Source of the DNA: Desulfobacterales bacterium
GTDB taxonomy: Bacteria; Desulfobacterota; Desulfobacteria; Desulfobacterales; UBA5852
Assembly: GCA_030066455.1 (NCBI GenBank)
Contig: JASJBQ010000034.1
Span: 1-43,979 of the forward strand
DNA: 43,979 bases
Reading direction: 5' to 3'
Shown: positions 24,421-32,604 of the stretch, one piece after another
Layout: each line of letters begins with the position of its first letter
How positions within the stretch are numbered: the stretch's first letter is position 1
The notes under the pieces: model-generated
Databases searched by the model: none
What the model saw: the letters and a program-made list of their open reading frames with translations, nothing else
Told to the model about the DNA's origin: nothing
Made by a program: the position numbers and the translations under genes

Positions 24421-25542
24421 TCAGTCCATGCTTTCACGATAGTGCCGGGGATAGGGGGCGATACTGGCATCGTCGTCCCGCACGGCCATCACCAGAATGG
24501 GCTGCCCGGGATAGAAGAAAACACCATGGGAGCGGCCCAGCACGATCCCCTCATAGCCGGAGCGAATCACCCCGTTGCCCGTGGGACGCCCCCAGACGTC
24601 CCGCAGTTCGGCTACCACATCCCCCTTGCCCACCCGGTCGCCGGCCTGGACGAGGTGGCGCACCACGCAGGCCTCCGACACGCGCGGGGTGCGCATCCGA
24701 CGCACGGGGTAGCCCGGGCGGATCACACGCACGTCCTCGATGGCTTCGGCCTGGTCGCCCAGCATGCCGGCCCAGCGCAGGACATTGCGCGTGCCGGCGC
24801 AGGCCGCCTTGATGATTTTCGGATCCGGGGCCATTCCGGTGCCCAGCTCCGCCGTAAAGGCCAGGATGCGCCCCCTTTGCAGCACGGAGCCGGATGTCGT
24901 CCGGTGCAAATTTTCTTTGATGTAGGTATGGGCCGGGTATTCCGTCACCTCCGTGTGCCCGTAGGCCTTGAGCATGTCGTCGAGTTGATCGGAAAGCGCC
25001 TGGGCCCGGTCCCGGTCCTCGGGGTCGTCGCCGCGGTAGAGAATGCGGTCCCGCAGAGCGAAGGACAACGACCCGATCCAGGCGTTGTGGTAGTCGATCA
25101 GGTAGTCCGCGCTGTGGGTCATCTTCGCGTAGAGCCGCTGATAGGCCAGCTCCAGCGAGGTTGGCGGGTCGAAATCGGGGTGGTCCGCCCGATCGGTCTT
25201 CGCCTCCGGCCACAGCCGGTTGGGGTCGACATTGGCGTGGTAGGGGTTGCGGGTGCGTGTTCGCAGTCCTGCCGGGTTCAGGGCCGGGATGGCCACGATG
25301 GTTCCCTTGAGGCGCGCCACCAGGTCGCGGGTCAACAGTTCGTAGAGCACGAGGGGACCCGCCTGTTCCGAGCCGTGCACGCCGGCCGTCAACCAGAGGC
25401 ATGGACCGTCGTGCTGCCCCCGGGCCACGATCAACGGGAAGAACTCGACATGCCCGGTGGGGTGCTCGAACGCGTCCCAGCGCCCGTATCGAATCTCGCC
25501 CGGGGCCGCGGTCACGTCCCCGATGTTCAACTCATTTCCCAT
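24421..25542 (-). CDS. M14-type succinylglutamate desuccinylase/aspartoacylase family protein
   Basis: This zinc amidohydrolase of about 373 residues has the expected zinc site: LTAGVHGSEQAGPLVLYELL provides His and Glu and a later HNAW His is a candidate third ligand. It also has IPALNPAGLRTRTRNPYH, DPNRLWPE and a C-terminal beta domain (GYEGIVLGRSHGVFFYPGQP). Relatives remove acyl groups from amino acids (N-succinylglutamate, N-acetylaspartate, ectoine intermediates). Here it converges on arcC and lies 86 bases downstream of the sigma-54 activator gene on the same strand. The second of two close ATGs (25542) has better ribosome-site spacing. Confidence 0.82.
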   Translation of the reverse strand: MGNELNIGDVTAAPGEIRYGRWDAFEHPTGHVEFFPLIVARGQHDGPCLWLTAGVHGSEQAGPLVLYELLTRDLVARLKGTIVAIPALNPAGLRTRTRNPYHANVDPNRLWPEAKTDRADHPDFDPPTSLELAYQRLYAKMTHSADYLIDYHNAWIGSLSFALRDRILYRGDDPEDRDRAQALSDQLDDMLKAYGHTEVTEYPAHTYIKENLHRTTSGSVLQRGRILAFTAELGTGMAPDPKIIKAACAGTRNVLRWAGMLGDQAEAIEDVRVIRPGYPVRRMRTPRVSEACVVRHLVQAGDRVGKGDVVAELRDVWGRPTGNGVIRSGYEGIVLGRSHGVFFYPGQPILVMAVRDDDASIAPYPRHYRESMD

Positions 25543-25628
25543 AGGCCTCATCCTGCCTGCCGGTCGCTGCGGATCAACCGGTCCACACGCTTCGGCTGTG
25601 GGATCGACAGCTGAAAGGCCGCCGGCCT

Positions 25629-27176
25629 TCAGACATCGATCCCGTAGCGGCCGATTTTATTGAGCAGGCCCTGCCGCGTGAGTCCCAGCGTGCGCGCGGC
25701 CTGGGAGCGGTTGCCGCGCGACTTGCGCAAGGCGTCGACAATCATTTTCTGTTCAATGCGCTGGACCGTTTTCTGGAGGGTGAGATCGGCCCCGCTCTCG
25801 AGGGTCTCCTCATGGGCCACCGCCGTTATCTTCTCGGAGAGACAGTCGATCCCGATCTCCTTGTCGGGGCCGGCCAGACAAACCGCCCTTTCGACCTCGT
25901 TTTGCAGTTCGCGAATGTTGCCGGGCCAGTTGAAGCGCGCAAACATGTCCAGGGTGGTGGGGCTGAAGCGGCTGACGGGCGCCTTGAATTTACGGGCACA
26001 GCTATCCAGGAAAAAAGCGGCCAGGGCCGGGATATCCTCTTTACGCTCGCGCAGCGGCGGCAGAACGATCGGAAATACCTGAATGCGATAGTAGAGATCG
26101 TCGCGGAAATGGCCTTTTTTTACTTCCTGGTAGAGATCACGGTTGGAGGAGGCAATCAGGCGAAAGTTAACATCGACGATGGCGGAGCTGCCCACGGGCC
26201 GCACCTGCCCCTCCTGGAGCACGCGCAGCAGTTTAATCTGCATGGCGGGCGGCATGTCGGCGATCTCGTCCAGAAAGACGGTGCCGCCGTCGGCCATCTC
26301 GAACAGCCCCTTCTTATCCGTCACCGCGCCCGTGAACGCCCCCTTGACATGGCCGAAGAGTTCGCTTTCGAGCAGATTCTCCGACAGCGCCCCGCAGTTC
26401 TCGGCCACAAACGGTTTGTCCTTGAGAGGACCGCCGTAGTGGATCACGCGGGCGATCAACTCCTTGCCGGTCCCGGTCTCCCCCTGGATCAAGACCGAAG
26501 TGGTGGTGTTGATGACCTTTTCCACCAGCCCGAAGACTTTTTGCATGGACGGGCTCGAGCCGATAACCCCGTGAAGGTCGAACCGGTTCTGCACCTCGGA
26601 TTTGAGGCGCCGGTTTTCGACCTCGAGGGCGTCGGCATGCTGGCGCAGCTCGCCGTAGAGGCGGGCATTCTCGATCGAAATCGCGATGGGCCCGGCCAGA
26701 ATTTCCAACAGGCGCGCTTCGCGTTCGCTGAATTGGCCCTTGACCTTGTTGAGCACGTAAAGAACGCCGATGCGGTCCTTGCGCGTGGCCAGCGGTACGC
26801 AGATCATGGACCGGGTGGTAAAATTCTGCTGAAGGTTGAGCTGGTTGGAAAAGCGCCCGTCCTTGGCGACATCCGGGATGACCACGGTCTGATTCTCCCG
26901 AAAGACCCATCCGGCCACGCCGTAATCGTCCGGAAAGCGCATCTGGGGCGCTTCTTCGGGGTCGCGCTGTTCCTCTTCCTCCACCGTGCGGATGAAATAA
27001 AACTCCCGGCGTGAAGGATCATGCAGCGCGATGGAGGCGCCTTCGATGTTGAACGCGCCCTTGACCTTTTTGAGAATGAAACGCAGCAGTTCGTTTACAT
27101 CGGTGAATGCCTGAATCGATGCGGAAACGTGGTGCAGAAGGGCCAGCTCACGGTTTGAAAACGCAAAATCATGCAA
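25629..27176 (-). CDS. Sigma-54-dependent transcriptional activator (GAF-AAA+-Fis)
   Basis: This is an enhancer-binding protein with an N-terminal GAF sensor (residues about 20-165, SASIQAFTDVNELLRFIL through IAISIENARLYGEL) and a coiled linker. A complete AAA+ domain follows with Walker A GETGTGKE, the sigma-54-contacting GAFTGA loop, Walker B GGTVFLDEIADMP and the R-finger region FRDDLYYRIQVFP. A C-terminal Fis-type helix-turn-helix ends it (NRSQAARTLGLTRQGLLNKI). The start is uncertain: TTG 27176 has GGGGAG six bases upstream and gives a compact GAF start; a GTG at 27272 would add 32 residues without domain character. The M14 gene is downstream, and two sigma-54 promoters lie divergently upstream. 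Confidence 0.92.
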   Translation of the reverse strand: MHDFAFSNRELALLHHVSASIQAFTDVNELLRFILKKVKGAFNIEGASIALHDPSRREFYFIRTVEEEEQRDPEEAPQMRFPDDYGVAGWVFRENQTVVIPDVAKDGRFSNQLNLQQNFTTRSMICVPLATRKDRIGVLYVLNKVKGQFSEREARLLEILAGPIAISIENARLYGELRQHADALEVENRRLKSEVQNRFDLHGVIGSSPSMQKVFGLVEKVINTTTSVLIQGETGTGKELIARVIHYGGPLKDKPFVAENCGALSENLLESELFGHVKGAFTGAVTDKKGLFEMADGGTVFLDEIADMPPAMQIKLLRVLQEGQVRPVGSSAIVDVNFRLIASSNRDLYQEVKKGHFRDDLYYRIQVFPIVLPPLRERKEDIPALAAFFLDSCARKFKAPVSRFSPTTLDMFARFNWPGNIRELQNEVERAVCLAGPDKEIGIDCLSEKITAVAHEETLESGADLTLQKTVQRIEQKMIVDALRKSRGNRSQAARTLGLTRQGLLNKIGRYGIDV

Positions 27177-27356
27177 TGCGGACTCCCCGGCGACGGAAAT
27201 GGAAATTGAAACGGTATGGAAAACGCCACGGCCGTGTCCAGGCGAACCAAGGTTGGGGGTGAAAACGAACACCTGAAACCGGAGCCGGAATCAAACGAAT
27301 CATTTACCTGCGTGTGGCGACTTGCCTATTTCATTTACAGTATTGCCACCGATATA

Positions 27357-27369
27357 TCAACAACGTTGA
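27357..27369 (+). promoter_or_regulatory. Candidate enhancer site for the 27492 promoter
   Basis: TCAAC-AAC-GTTGA is a 13-bp palindrome centred about 137 bases upstream of the sigma-54 promoter at 27492, a normal distance for an enhancer-binding protein. Its first half, CAACAA, recurs at 27749-27754, about 120 bases before the second sigma-54 promoter. Confidence 0.35.
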
Positions 27370-27491
27370 CAAATTTTCCTCCCTCTGCACGCGTTGTCCA
27401 TAGCCCCCTACCGCTCACTGCCTTAAATTATTACAATATTTCGAAAGCGTTAGATCACCGTCCCTCGACTCCGCCCCATCTGACACGCGAC

Positions 27492-27507
27492 TGGCACCAT
27501 TCATGCT
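27492..27507 (+). promoter_or_regulatory. Sigma-54 promoter of putative sRNA
   Basis: TGGCAC-CATTC-ATGCT matches TGGCAC-N5-TTGCW with one mismatch (A for the first T) and has exactly ten bases between GG and GC. Predicted start is about 27518. Confidence 0.65.
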
Positions 27508-27517
27508 CTAAGAGAAT

Positions 27518-27622
27518 CAATAAAAAACAAGCATTGTCCCTCCTGAAGGATACGCCCAAACCTCTCCGCGTATTCTTCTCCCCCGCCTATCATCAGCCGG
27601 CTGTGATAGGCGGGTTTTTTTT
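27518..27622 (+). ncRNA. Putative sigma-54-dependent small RNA with anti-Shine-Dalgarno loop
   Basis: This is a transcript of about 105 nt bounded by a sigma-54 promoter and an intrinsic terminator. The first 20 nt are A-rich and unstructured. UCCCUCCUGAAGG follows, whose CCUCCU is complementary to a Shine-Dalgarno. Next, ATACGC (27550-27555) and GCGTAT (27568-27573) form a stem closing a 12-nt loop CCAAACCUCUCC, extendable by a G-U pair. A pyrimidine-rich linker UCUUCUCCCC leads into the terminator hairpin. C-rich exposed loops are usual in sRNAs that pair with ribosome-binding sites. No ribosome-binding site or credible reading frame is present. No known RNA family was recognised. Confidence 0.62.
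27582..27622 (+). terminator. Intrinsic terminator of the putative sRNA
   Basis: CCCGCCTATCA (27582-27592) pairs with TGATAGGCGGG (27604-27614) in a perfect 11-bp stem with an 11-base loop, followed by eight T (27615-27622). No protein gene precedes it on the plus strand for 3.2 kb (arcC ends at 24378), so it must end a separate short transcript. Confidence 0.88.
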
Positions 27623-27750
27623 GCCGCTCCGGACCTGGCGGCGCTGACCACAGGCGCCGTATTCCCTTCCAGGCTCCGGCGGGGTGATCACCCCGCCCGC
27701 TGGGGCTCGATCCGACCCATGACTATGAAAACGATTTCCCTTCCCTCCAA

Positions 27751-27759
27751 CAAATTGTC
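27751..27759 (+). promoter_or_regulatory. Candidate enhancer site for the 27868 promoter
   Basis: ACAAATTGT is a small palindrome inside CCAACAAATTGTCCA, centred about 120 bases upstream of the sigma-54 promoter at 27868. It shares CAACAA and the terminal CA with the site at 27357. Evidence is positional only. Confidence 0.3.
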
Positions 27760-27867
27760 CACTATTAGGCAAGGGATCTCCAAATTACCCCTGGCCTGGC
27801 CCTTCGCACGCCGCCGCCAACGCACACCGGCTGAAGGAATCGGCAATTGAGCTGTCTGCACTGGGTG

Positions 27868-27883
27868 CGGCACGGGTCTTGCT
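27868..27883 (+). promoter_or_regulatory. Sigma-54 promoter of the 26-residue peptide gene
   Basis: CGGCAC-GGGTC-TTGCT matches TGGCAC-N5-TTGCW at all but the first base, with ten bases between GG and GC. Predicted start is about 27894, 59 bases before the ATG at 27953. Confidence 0.65.
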
Positions 27884-27952
27884 GTATTGCTAAATAGCTT
27901 GCTGAAGCACAGATGCCGGAAGCCATTGCCACTGACTGGAAAGGAAATCTAC

Positions 27953-28033
27953 ATGGGAAGCGTTCTTGACAGTTTTGACCTGATCGGGATTGTTATTGCC
28001 GTATCCGCTCTGCTGCGTCTGACCATCGCTTAG
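27953..28033 (+). CDS. 26-residue hydrophobic membrane peptide
   Basis: ATG 27953 to TAG 28033 encodes 26 residues: a polar start MGSVLDSFD and one helix LIGIVIAVSALLRLTIA long enough to enter a membrane. A good ribosome-binding site (GGAAAGGAAA) lies six bases upstream. Together with the sigma-54 promoter this makes expression plausible. Single-helix miniproteins of this size often modulate a larger membrane complex or act in toxin-like roles; neither is shown here. A GGGATG/CATCCC stem without a U-run (about 28079-28106) follows. Confidence 0.55.
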   Translation: MGSVLDSFDLIGIVIAVSALLRLTIA

Positions 28034-28314
28034 GGGCAAGCCGCCCGCCCGGATGGTTTAAGGCACCACGTACCGGCCAGGGATGCCGACCAAAAGGCCA
28101 TCCCGGGGCCAAGATCAAGCACCCAAGGCAATCGGCCCGGCATGCAGGGGCCCACACCTATGAAGGCCATTCCTTTTTTTCACGCCCTGCTTTCCCCGCC
28201 CTCGTTGACAAGCAACCACGAATTCTGAGACAACGCCAACGTTCAAACGACGCAGCCACGATAGGCAGCGTCACCCCAGGCCGATCGTCCGTTCCCATCA
28301 GACGGAGAATGCCC

Positions 28315-29148
28315 ATGCCGGAATTGCCCGAAGTGCAGACCATCGTGAACGACCTCGTCGATGCCGGCCTCGTGGGGCGGCGCATCCGCGCGGTCGTTGT
28401 CCGCTGGCCCGGCGTTATCGACGGCGTGTCCGCAGCCGCCTTCCGGCGGCGCGTGGTCGGCAACCGCATCCAGGCCATCCACCGCAGGGCCAAATTCATC
28501 GTCTGGCGGTTGGAGGACGCGTCGCATGTGCTGATGCACCTGCGCATGACCGGCCGCCTGCATTTCGCCCGCCCCGGCAGCCGCTACGCCAAACACGAGC
28601 ACATCGCCTTTCGCCTGGATGACGGCCGGCAGCTGCGTTTTCAAGACACCCGCAAATTCGGCCGGTTCTACCTGCCCGCCGACCCCGGGGCCGTGCTCGC
28701 ACGCCTGGGCCCGGAACCCCTCGACCCGGGTTTCAGCGCCCGACGCCTCGCACAGCGATTCCAGGGACGGCGGCGGATGCTGAAGCCCCTGCTCCTCGAC
28801 CAGCACTTCATTGCCGGACTCGGCAATATTTACGTGGATGAGGCCCTCTGGGACGCCGGCCTGCATCCCCTGCGCACGGCGGATACGCTGCAATTCGATG
28901 ATATCCGCCGCCTTCACCGGGCCATTCGCAAGGCCCTGCGCAAAGGGCTCAAAAACATGGGCACCACGCTGGGCACCGGGGAAACCACCTTCTATTCCCT
29001 GGCACGCAACCGGGGACGCAACCGGGACGCGCTCAATGTCTTCCGCCGCACGGGCGCTCCCTGCCCCCGCTGCCGCCGGCCGGTCGAGCGACTGGTGGTG
29101 GGGCAGCGCAGCACCCACATCTGTCCCGCGTGCCAGCCACCGCCGTAA
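28315..29148 (+). CDS. mutM: Formamidopyrimidine-DNA glycosylase
   Basis: This base-excision repair enzyme removes 8-oxoguanine and other oxidised purines and nicks the abasic site. The start must be the second ATG (28315), giving MPELPEVQTIV with the catalytic Pro2 and Glu3; an ATG six bases earlier would block the N-terminal proline. GGAG lies seven bases upstream. The DNA-binding Lys is in RRAKFIVW, the helix-two-turn-helix region contains LDQHFIAGLGNIYVDEALW, and the C-terminal zinc finger is CPRC-x16-CPAC. At about 277 residues it is full length. The gene directly downstream encodes an O-methyltransferase. Confidence 0.95.
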   Translation: MPELPEVQTIVNDLVDAGLVGRRIRAVVVRWPGVIDGVSAAAFRRRVVGNRIQAIHRRAKFIVWRLEDASHVLMHLRMTGRLHFARPGSRYAKHEHIAFRLDDGRQLRFQDTRKFGRFYLPADPGAVLARLGPEPLDPGFSARRLAQRFQGRRRMLKPLLLDQHFIAGLGNIYVDEALWDAGLHPLRTADTLQFDDIRRLHRAIRKALRKGLKNMGTTLGTGETTFYSLARNRGRNRDALNVFRRTGAPCPRCRRPVERLVVGQRSTHICPACQPPP

Positions 29149-29178
29149 TCGAAACGAGGACGGCATGAGGAGGATTGT

Positions 29179-29796
29179 ATGCACACGATGATCGCCAATC
29201 CGGAAGCCTATTTCCAGCGCCTGCTGCCGGAGCGCAGCGCCTTGCTCCAGCACCTCGAGGCCGAGGCGGCCGACGGTGACATCCCCATCGTGGGGCCCGT
29301 GGTGGGCGAGCTGCTCTACATCCTGGCCTGCTTCGGGCGGTCGCGCCGGATGCTCGAGCTGGGTACGGCCACCGGCTATTCCGCCATCTATCTGGCAGCG
29401 GCCGGCCGTGAAACCCAGGGTCATCTCGTGACTCTGGAAAACGACCCGGAGCTGGCCCGCCGCGCCGAGGACAACCTCGCCGCGGCGGGCCTCGAGGGCC
29501 ATGCACACGTGATCTGCGATGATGCGCTGGCCTGGCTGGCTCGGTCGGACCAACGCTTCGACTTCGTCTTCATGGACATCGAGAAAGAGGATTATATCAA
29601 AGCATTGCCGCACTTTGAAACCATCCTCGTCCCGGGTGGACTGCTCGTGGCCGACAATGTGGGCTTTCAGGACGCTGACGCTTTCAACCGCGCCATATCC
29701 GCCAGTACCGCTTGGCGTTCGGTCGGCCTGTACGCGCTCCTGCCCGGCCACTCTCCGCTCCACGACGGGCTCTGCCTGGCCGTTCGCGCGGCCTGA
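29179..29796 (+). CDS. SAM-dependent O-methyltransferase (COMT-like)
   Basis: This 205-residue class I methyltransferase of the Methyltransf_3/YrrM group has the motif I glycine loop MLELGTATGYSAIYLA, the acidic end of strand 2 VTLENDPELA, FVFMDIEKEDYIKAL (metal/substrate-binding Asp) and VADNVGFQD. Relatives methylate catechol-type or tRNA substrates using a divalent metal. AGGAGG is positioned before the ATG. It follows mutM by 30 bases and is likely co-transcribed with it. The substrate is unknown. Confidence 0.88.
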   Translation: MHTMIANPEAYFQRLLPERSALLQHLEAEAADGDIPIVGPVVGELLYILACFGRSRRMLELGTATGYSAIYLAAAGRETQGHLVTLENDPELARRAEDNLAAAGLEGHAHVICDDALAWLARSDQRFDFVFMDIEKEDYIKALPHFETILVPGGLLVADNVGFQDADAFNRAISASTAWRSVGLYALLPGHSPLHDGLCLAVRAA

Positions 29797-29836
29797 GGAA
29801 GATGCGTCCGCCGAGCGAGGCCCGCCCCTTTCCCGC

Positions 29837-29867
29837 TTGACAGCCGGTACGCCGCCCGGTGTATAGA
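29837..29867 (+). promoter_or_regulatory. Candidate sigma-70 promoter of the dpp operon
   Basis: TTGACA (29837-29842) is followed by TATAGA (29862-29867) at a long 19-base spacing, about 95 bases before the start of the binding-protein gene. Moderate to low support. Confidence 0.35.
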
Positions 29868-29961
29868 GAAGCCGCTTGCCGGTCCCGACGCTGGCGCGTG
29901 CGTCGATCACGCCCTCGCCTGGGCACCCGTGGTCCAACCTTAATTCCACAGGAGGTTCGCC

Positions 29962-31545
29962 ATGAAAAAATGGTTGCCGCTGATCGTCCTTTGCTTCCTT
30001 GGAGTGGTGTGGACACCCCTCCAGGCGGCCACGCCGAAGAACGCCCTGGTCATGGCCTGGCAGTTCGACGACATTATCACGCTGGATCCGGCCGAGATCT
30101 TCGAATTCTCCGGCGCCGAATTTGCCGGCAATACCTACGACCGCCTGATCGGCTACGACGTGAAGGATGTCAGCCGGATCTACGGTGTCGTGGCCCAAAG
30201 CTGGGAAGTGGGCGCCGACGGCAAGACCTATACCTTCAAAATCCGCCCGGGCATCCGCTTTGCCTCCGGCAATCCCCTGACCGCGGAAGACGTGGCCTTC
30301 TCCTTGCAGCGTACCGTCATTCTGGATAAATCGCCGGCCTTCATCCTGGGCCAGTTCGGCCTCACGGCCGCGAACGTGCGCGAACGCGTCCGGGCTACCG
30401 ACCCGTCCACCGTCGTGCTGCAGACGGACAAGGCCTACGCCCCGACCTTTGTCCTTTACTGCCTGACGGCCACCGTCGGTTCGGTGGTGGATAAAAAGGA
30501 AGTCATGGCCCACGAGGTCGACGGCGACCTGGGCCACGCCTGGCTGCGCACCCATCATGCCGGCTCGGGGCCCTTCAAGCTGAACCAGTGGAAACCCAGC
30601 GAGCTGTTGCTGCTCGACGCCAACAATGACTACTGGGACGGCGCCCCCCAGATGCAGCGCGTGCTCATCCGCCATATCCCCGAGCAGGCCACCCAGCGGC
30701 TGCTGGTGGAGAAGGGGGATATCGACATCGCCCGCAATCTGGGACCGGACCAGATCAAGGGGCTCGAGGGCAACCCCGATGTCCGCATCCACTCCGCGCC
30801 CAAGGGTGGCATTTTCTACCTGGGCCTCAACCAGAAGCACGCGGCCTTGAGCAAACCCCAGGTCCGGCAGGCCCTGAAGTACCTGGTCGACTATGACGGC
30901 ATCGCCGATACGATTCTCAAGGGCAGTATGGTGCCCCACCAGGCCTTTCTGCCCAAAGGTTTTCTGGGCGCCCTCGAAGACCGCCCCTTCAGTCTCGACC
31001 CAGCCAAGGCCAAAAAACTGCTGGCCGAAGCCGGGTATCCCGGCGGGCTCACCCTCACCATGGACACGCGCAACAATTTCCCGACCCTGGATATGGCCCA
31101 GGCCATCCAGTCCACCTTCATGCAGGGCGGCGTCACGCTGGAGATCATCCCCATGGACGGCAAGCAGGCGCTCACCAAGTATCGGGCGCGCAATCACGAG
31201 ATCTATATCGGCCGCTGGGGGCCCGACTACCAGGACCCGCACACCAACGCCGACACGTTCGCCCGGAATATCGACAACGCGGACGACGCCAAGGCCAAAC
31301 CCCTGGCCTGGCGCAACGCCTGGGACATCCCCGCAATGAGCCGCAAGACCGAGGCCGCCGCCCAGGAGCCGGATCCGGACAAACGCGCCCGCATGTACCT
31401 CGAAATCCAGCGCGAACACCAGGAGACGTCGCCCTTCGTCATCATGTTTCAGGACATCGAGGTGGCCGCCGAGCGCGCCAACGTCAAGGGTTTCGTTTTA
31501 GGCCCCAGTTTCGACAGCAATTTCTACCGCCACGTCACCAAATAG
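29962..31545 (+). CDS. Peptide ABC transporter, periplasmic substrate-binding protein
   Basis: This 527-residue family 5 solute-binding protein (DppA/OppA type) has a signal peptide ending about LQAAT. Family text includes LVMAWQFDDIITLDPAEIFE, NTYDRLIGYD, YTFKIRPGIRFASGNPLTAE with DVAFSL after it, HHAGSGPFKLNQWKPSELLL, ALKYLVDYDGIAD and PDYQDPHTNADTFA. ACAGGAGG precedes the ATG. Members bind di- or oligopeptides, or sometimes nickel or other small ligands. It is first in a five-gene transporter operon, with a dipeptidase gene following. Confidence 0.92.
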   Translation: MKKWLPLIVLCFLGVVWTPLQAATPKNALVMAWQFDDIITLDPAEIFEFSGAEFAGNTYDRLIGYDVKDVSRIYGVVAQSWEVGADGKTYTFKIRPGIRFASGNPLTAEDVAFSLQRTVILDKSPAFILGQFGLTAANVRERVRATDPSTVVLQTDKAYAPTFVLYCLTATVGSVVDKKEVMAHEVDGDLGHAWLRTHHAGSGPFKLNQWKPSELLLLDANNDYWDGAPQMQRVLIRHIPEQATQRLLVEKGDIDIARNLGPDQIKGLEGNPDVRIHSAPKGGIFYLGLNQKHAALSKPQVRQALKYLVDYDGIADTILKGSMVPHQAFLPKGFLGALEDRPFSLDPAKAKKLLAEAGYPGGLTLTMDTRNNFPTLDMAQAIQSTFMQGGVTLEIIPMDGKQALTKYRARNHEIYIGRWGPDYQDPHTNADTFARNIDNADDAKAKPLAWRNAWDIPAMSRKTEAAAQEPDPDKRARMYLEIQREHQETSPFVIMFQDIEVAAERANVKGFVLGPSFDSNFYRHVTK

Positions 31546-31551
31546 ACGCCG

Positions 31552-32604
31552 ATGGGGGCCGACACCCGCCATCCGGCCCAGGGCCGCCGCCTCCTGCGCC
31601 TCGGTCGCAAGACAAGCGCCCTGGCCGGCTCGGTGGCCCTGACGTTTCTGGGCTTGCTGTTCGTCACCTTCCTGATCGGCCGGGTGGTGCCCATCGACCC
31701 GGTGCTGGCGGCGGTGGGCGACCGCGCGCCGGCCGACGTCTATGAACGGGTGCGGGTCGAACTCGGTCTCCACCTGCCGCTCTACCAGCAGTTCCTGATT
31801 TACCTCGGCAAGGTCGTTGAAGGCGACCTGGGCCACTCGGTGCTCACCGCCAATCCCGTGACCACCGATATTCTGCGCGTCTTTCCGGCCACCCTCGAAC
31901 TGGCCACGGCCGCCACCCTCTTCGGCATCATTCTGGGCATCCCCATGGGGGTGATGGCGGCGGTTCATCAGGGCCGCTGGCCCGATCAGATCCTGCGCGT
32001 GGTCGGGTTGTTCGGCTATTCCATCCCGGTCTTCTGGCTGGGTCTCATGGGCCTCCTGCTCTTCTACGGTCGGCTGGACTGGGCGCCGGGACCCGGCCGG
32101 CTGGATGTCTTCTACGAGGGGCTTATCGAGGCGCGCACCGGGGTGATCCTGATCGACAGCGCCCTGGCCGGCGAATGGGGCATCTTCCGCAATGCCCTGG
32201 CTCACATCGCCCTGCCAGCGGCCATCCTGGGCTATTTCAGCCTGGCCTACATCAGCCGCATGACCCGCAGCTTCATGCTGGAGCAGCTCAACCAGGAGTA
32301 CATCACCACCGCAAGGGTCAAGGGGATCAGCGAACGTGCGGTCATCTGGCGCCATGCCCTGGGCAACGTGCGCATCCCGCTCGTGACGGTGGTCGCCCTG
32401 AGCTACGGCAACCTGCTCGAGGGATCGGTGCTGACGGAAACGGTCTTTGCCTGGCCGGGGCTGGGCTTCTATCTCACCCAGTCGTTGCTGGCCGCGGACA
32501 TGAACGCCGTACTGGGCGGCACCATCGTCGTGGGGGCCGTCTTCATCGGCATCAATCTGCTATCGGATTTTCTCTACCGCATCATGGACCCGCGCGCGCG
32601 ATGA
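31552..32604 (+). CDS. Peptide ABC transporter permease (DppB-type)
   Basis: This 350-residue inner-membrane permease has six helices and the BPD_transp_1 EAA loop (YITTARVKGISERAVIWRHA, then LGNVRIPLVTVVAL). The N-terminal helix and VPIDPVLAAVGDRAPADVYE are typical of the DppB/OppB half. It starts six bases after the binding-protein gene and its stop overlaps the start of the next gene (ATGA), so translation is coupled. Confidence 0.92.
   Translation: MGADTRHPAQGRRLLRLGRKTSALAGSVALTFLGLLFVTFLIGRVVPIDPVLAAVGDRAPADVYERVRVELGLHLPLYQQFLIYLGKVVEGDLGHSVLTANPVTTDILRVFPATLELATAATLFGIILGIPMGVMAAVHQGRWPDQILRVVGLFGYSIPVFWLGLMGLLLFYGRLDWAPGPGRLDVFYEGLIEARTGVILIDSALAGEWGIFRNALAHIALPAAILGYFSLAYISRMTRSFMLEQLNQEYITTARVKGISERAVIWRHALGNVRIPLVTVVALSYGNLLEGSVLTETVFAWPGLGFYLTQSLLAADMNAVLGGTIVVGAVFIGINLLSDFLYRIMDPRAR

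Noticed and set aside
25812..27014. 400-codon plus-strand frame across the activator gene
   Set aside because: It is the shadow of the sigma-54 activator, whose AAA+ motifs on the minus strand are unmistakable.
27216..27647. Possible 143-residue protein over the sRNA interval
   Set aside because: It has no ribosome-binding site and an odd composition, and it spans the sigma-54 promoter and the whole terminator hairpin; the RNA interpretation explains the sequence better.
28243..31419. A very long open frame (1058 codons) on the minus strand
   Set aside because: It is the antisense of mutM, the O-methyltransferase gene and the peptide-binding-protein gene, each with clear family motifs; GC-rich codon bias opens the opposite frame.
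32175..32600. Extended N-terminus of the DppC-type permease
   Set aside because: That stretch is the out-of-frame 3' part of the DppB-type gene; the ATGA overlap at 32601 gives a normal permease.
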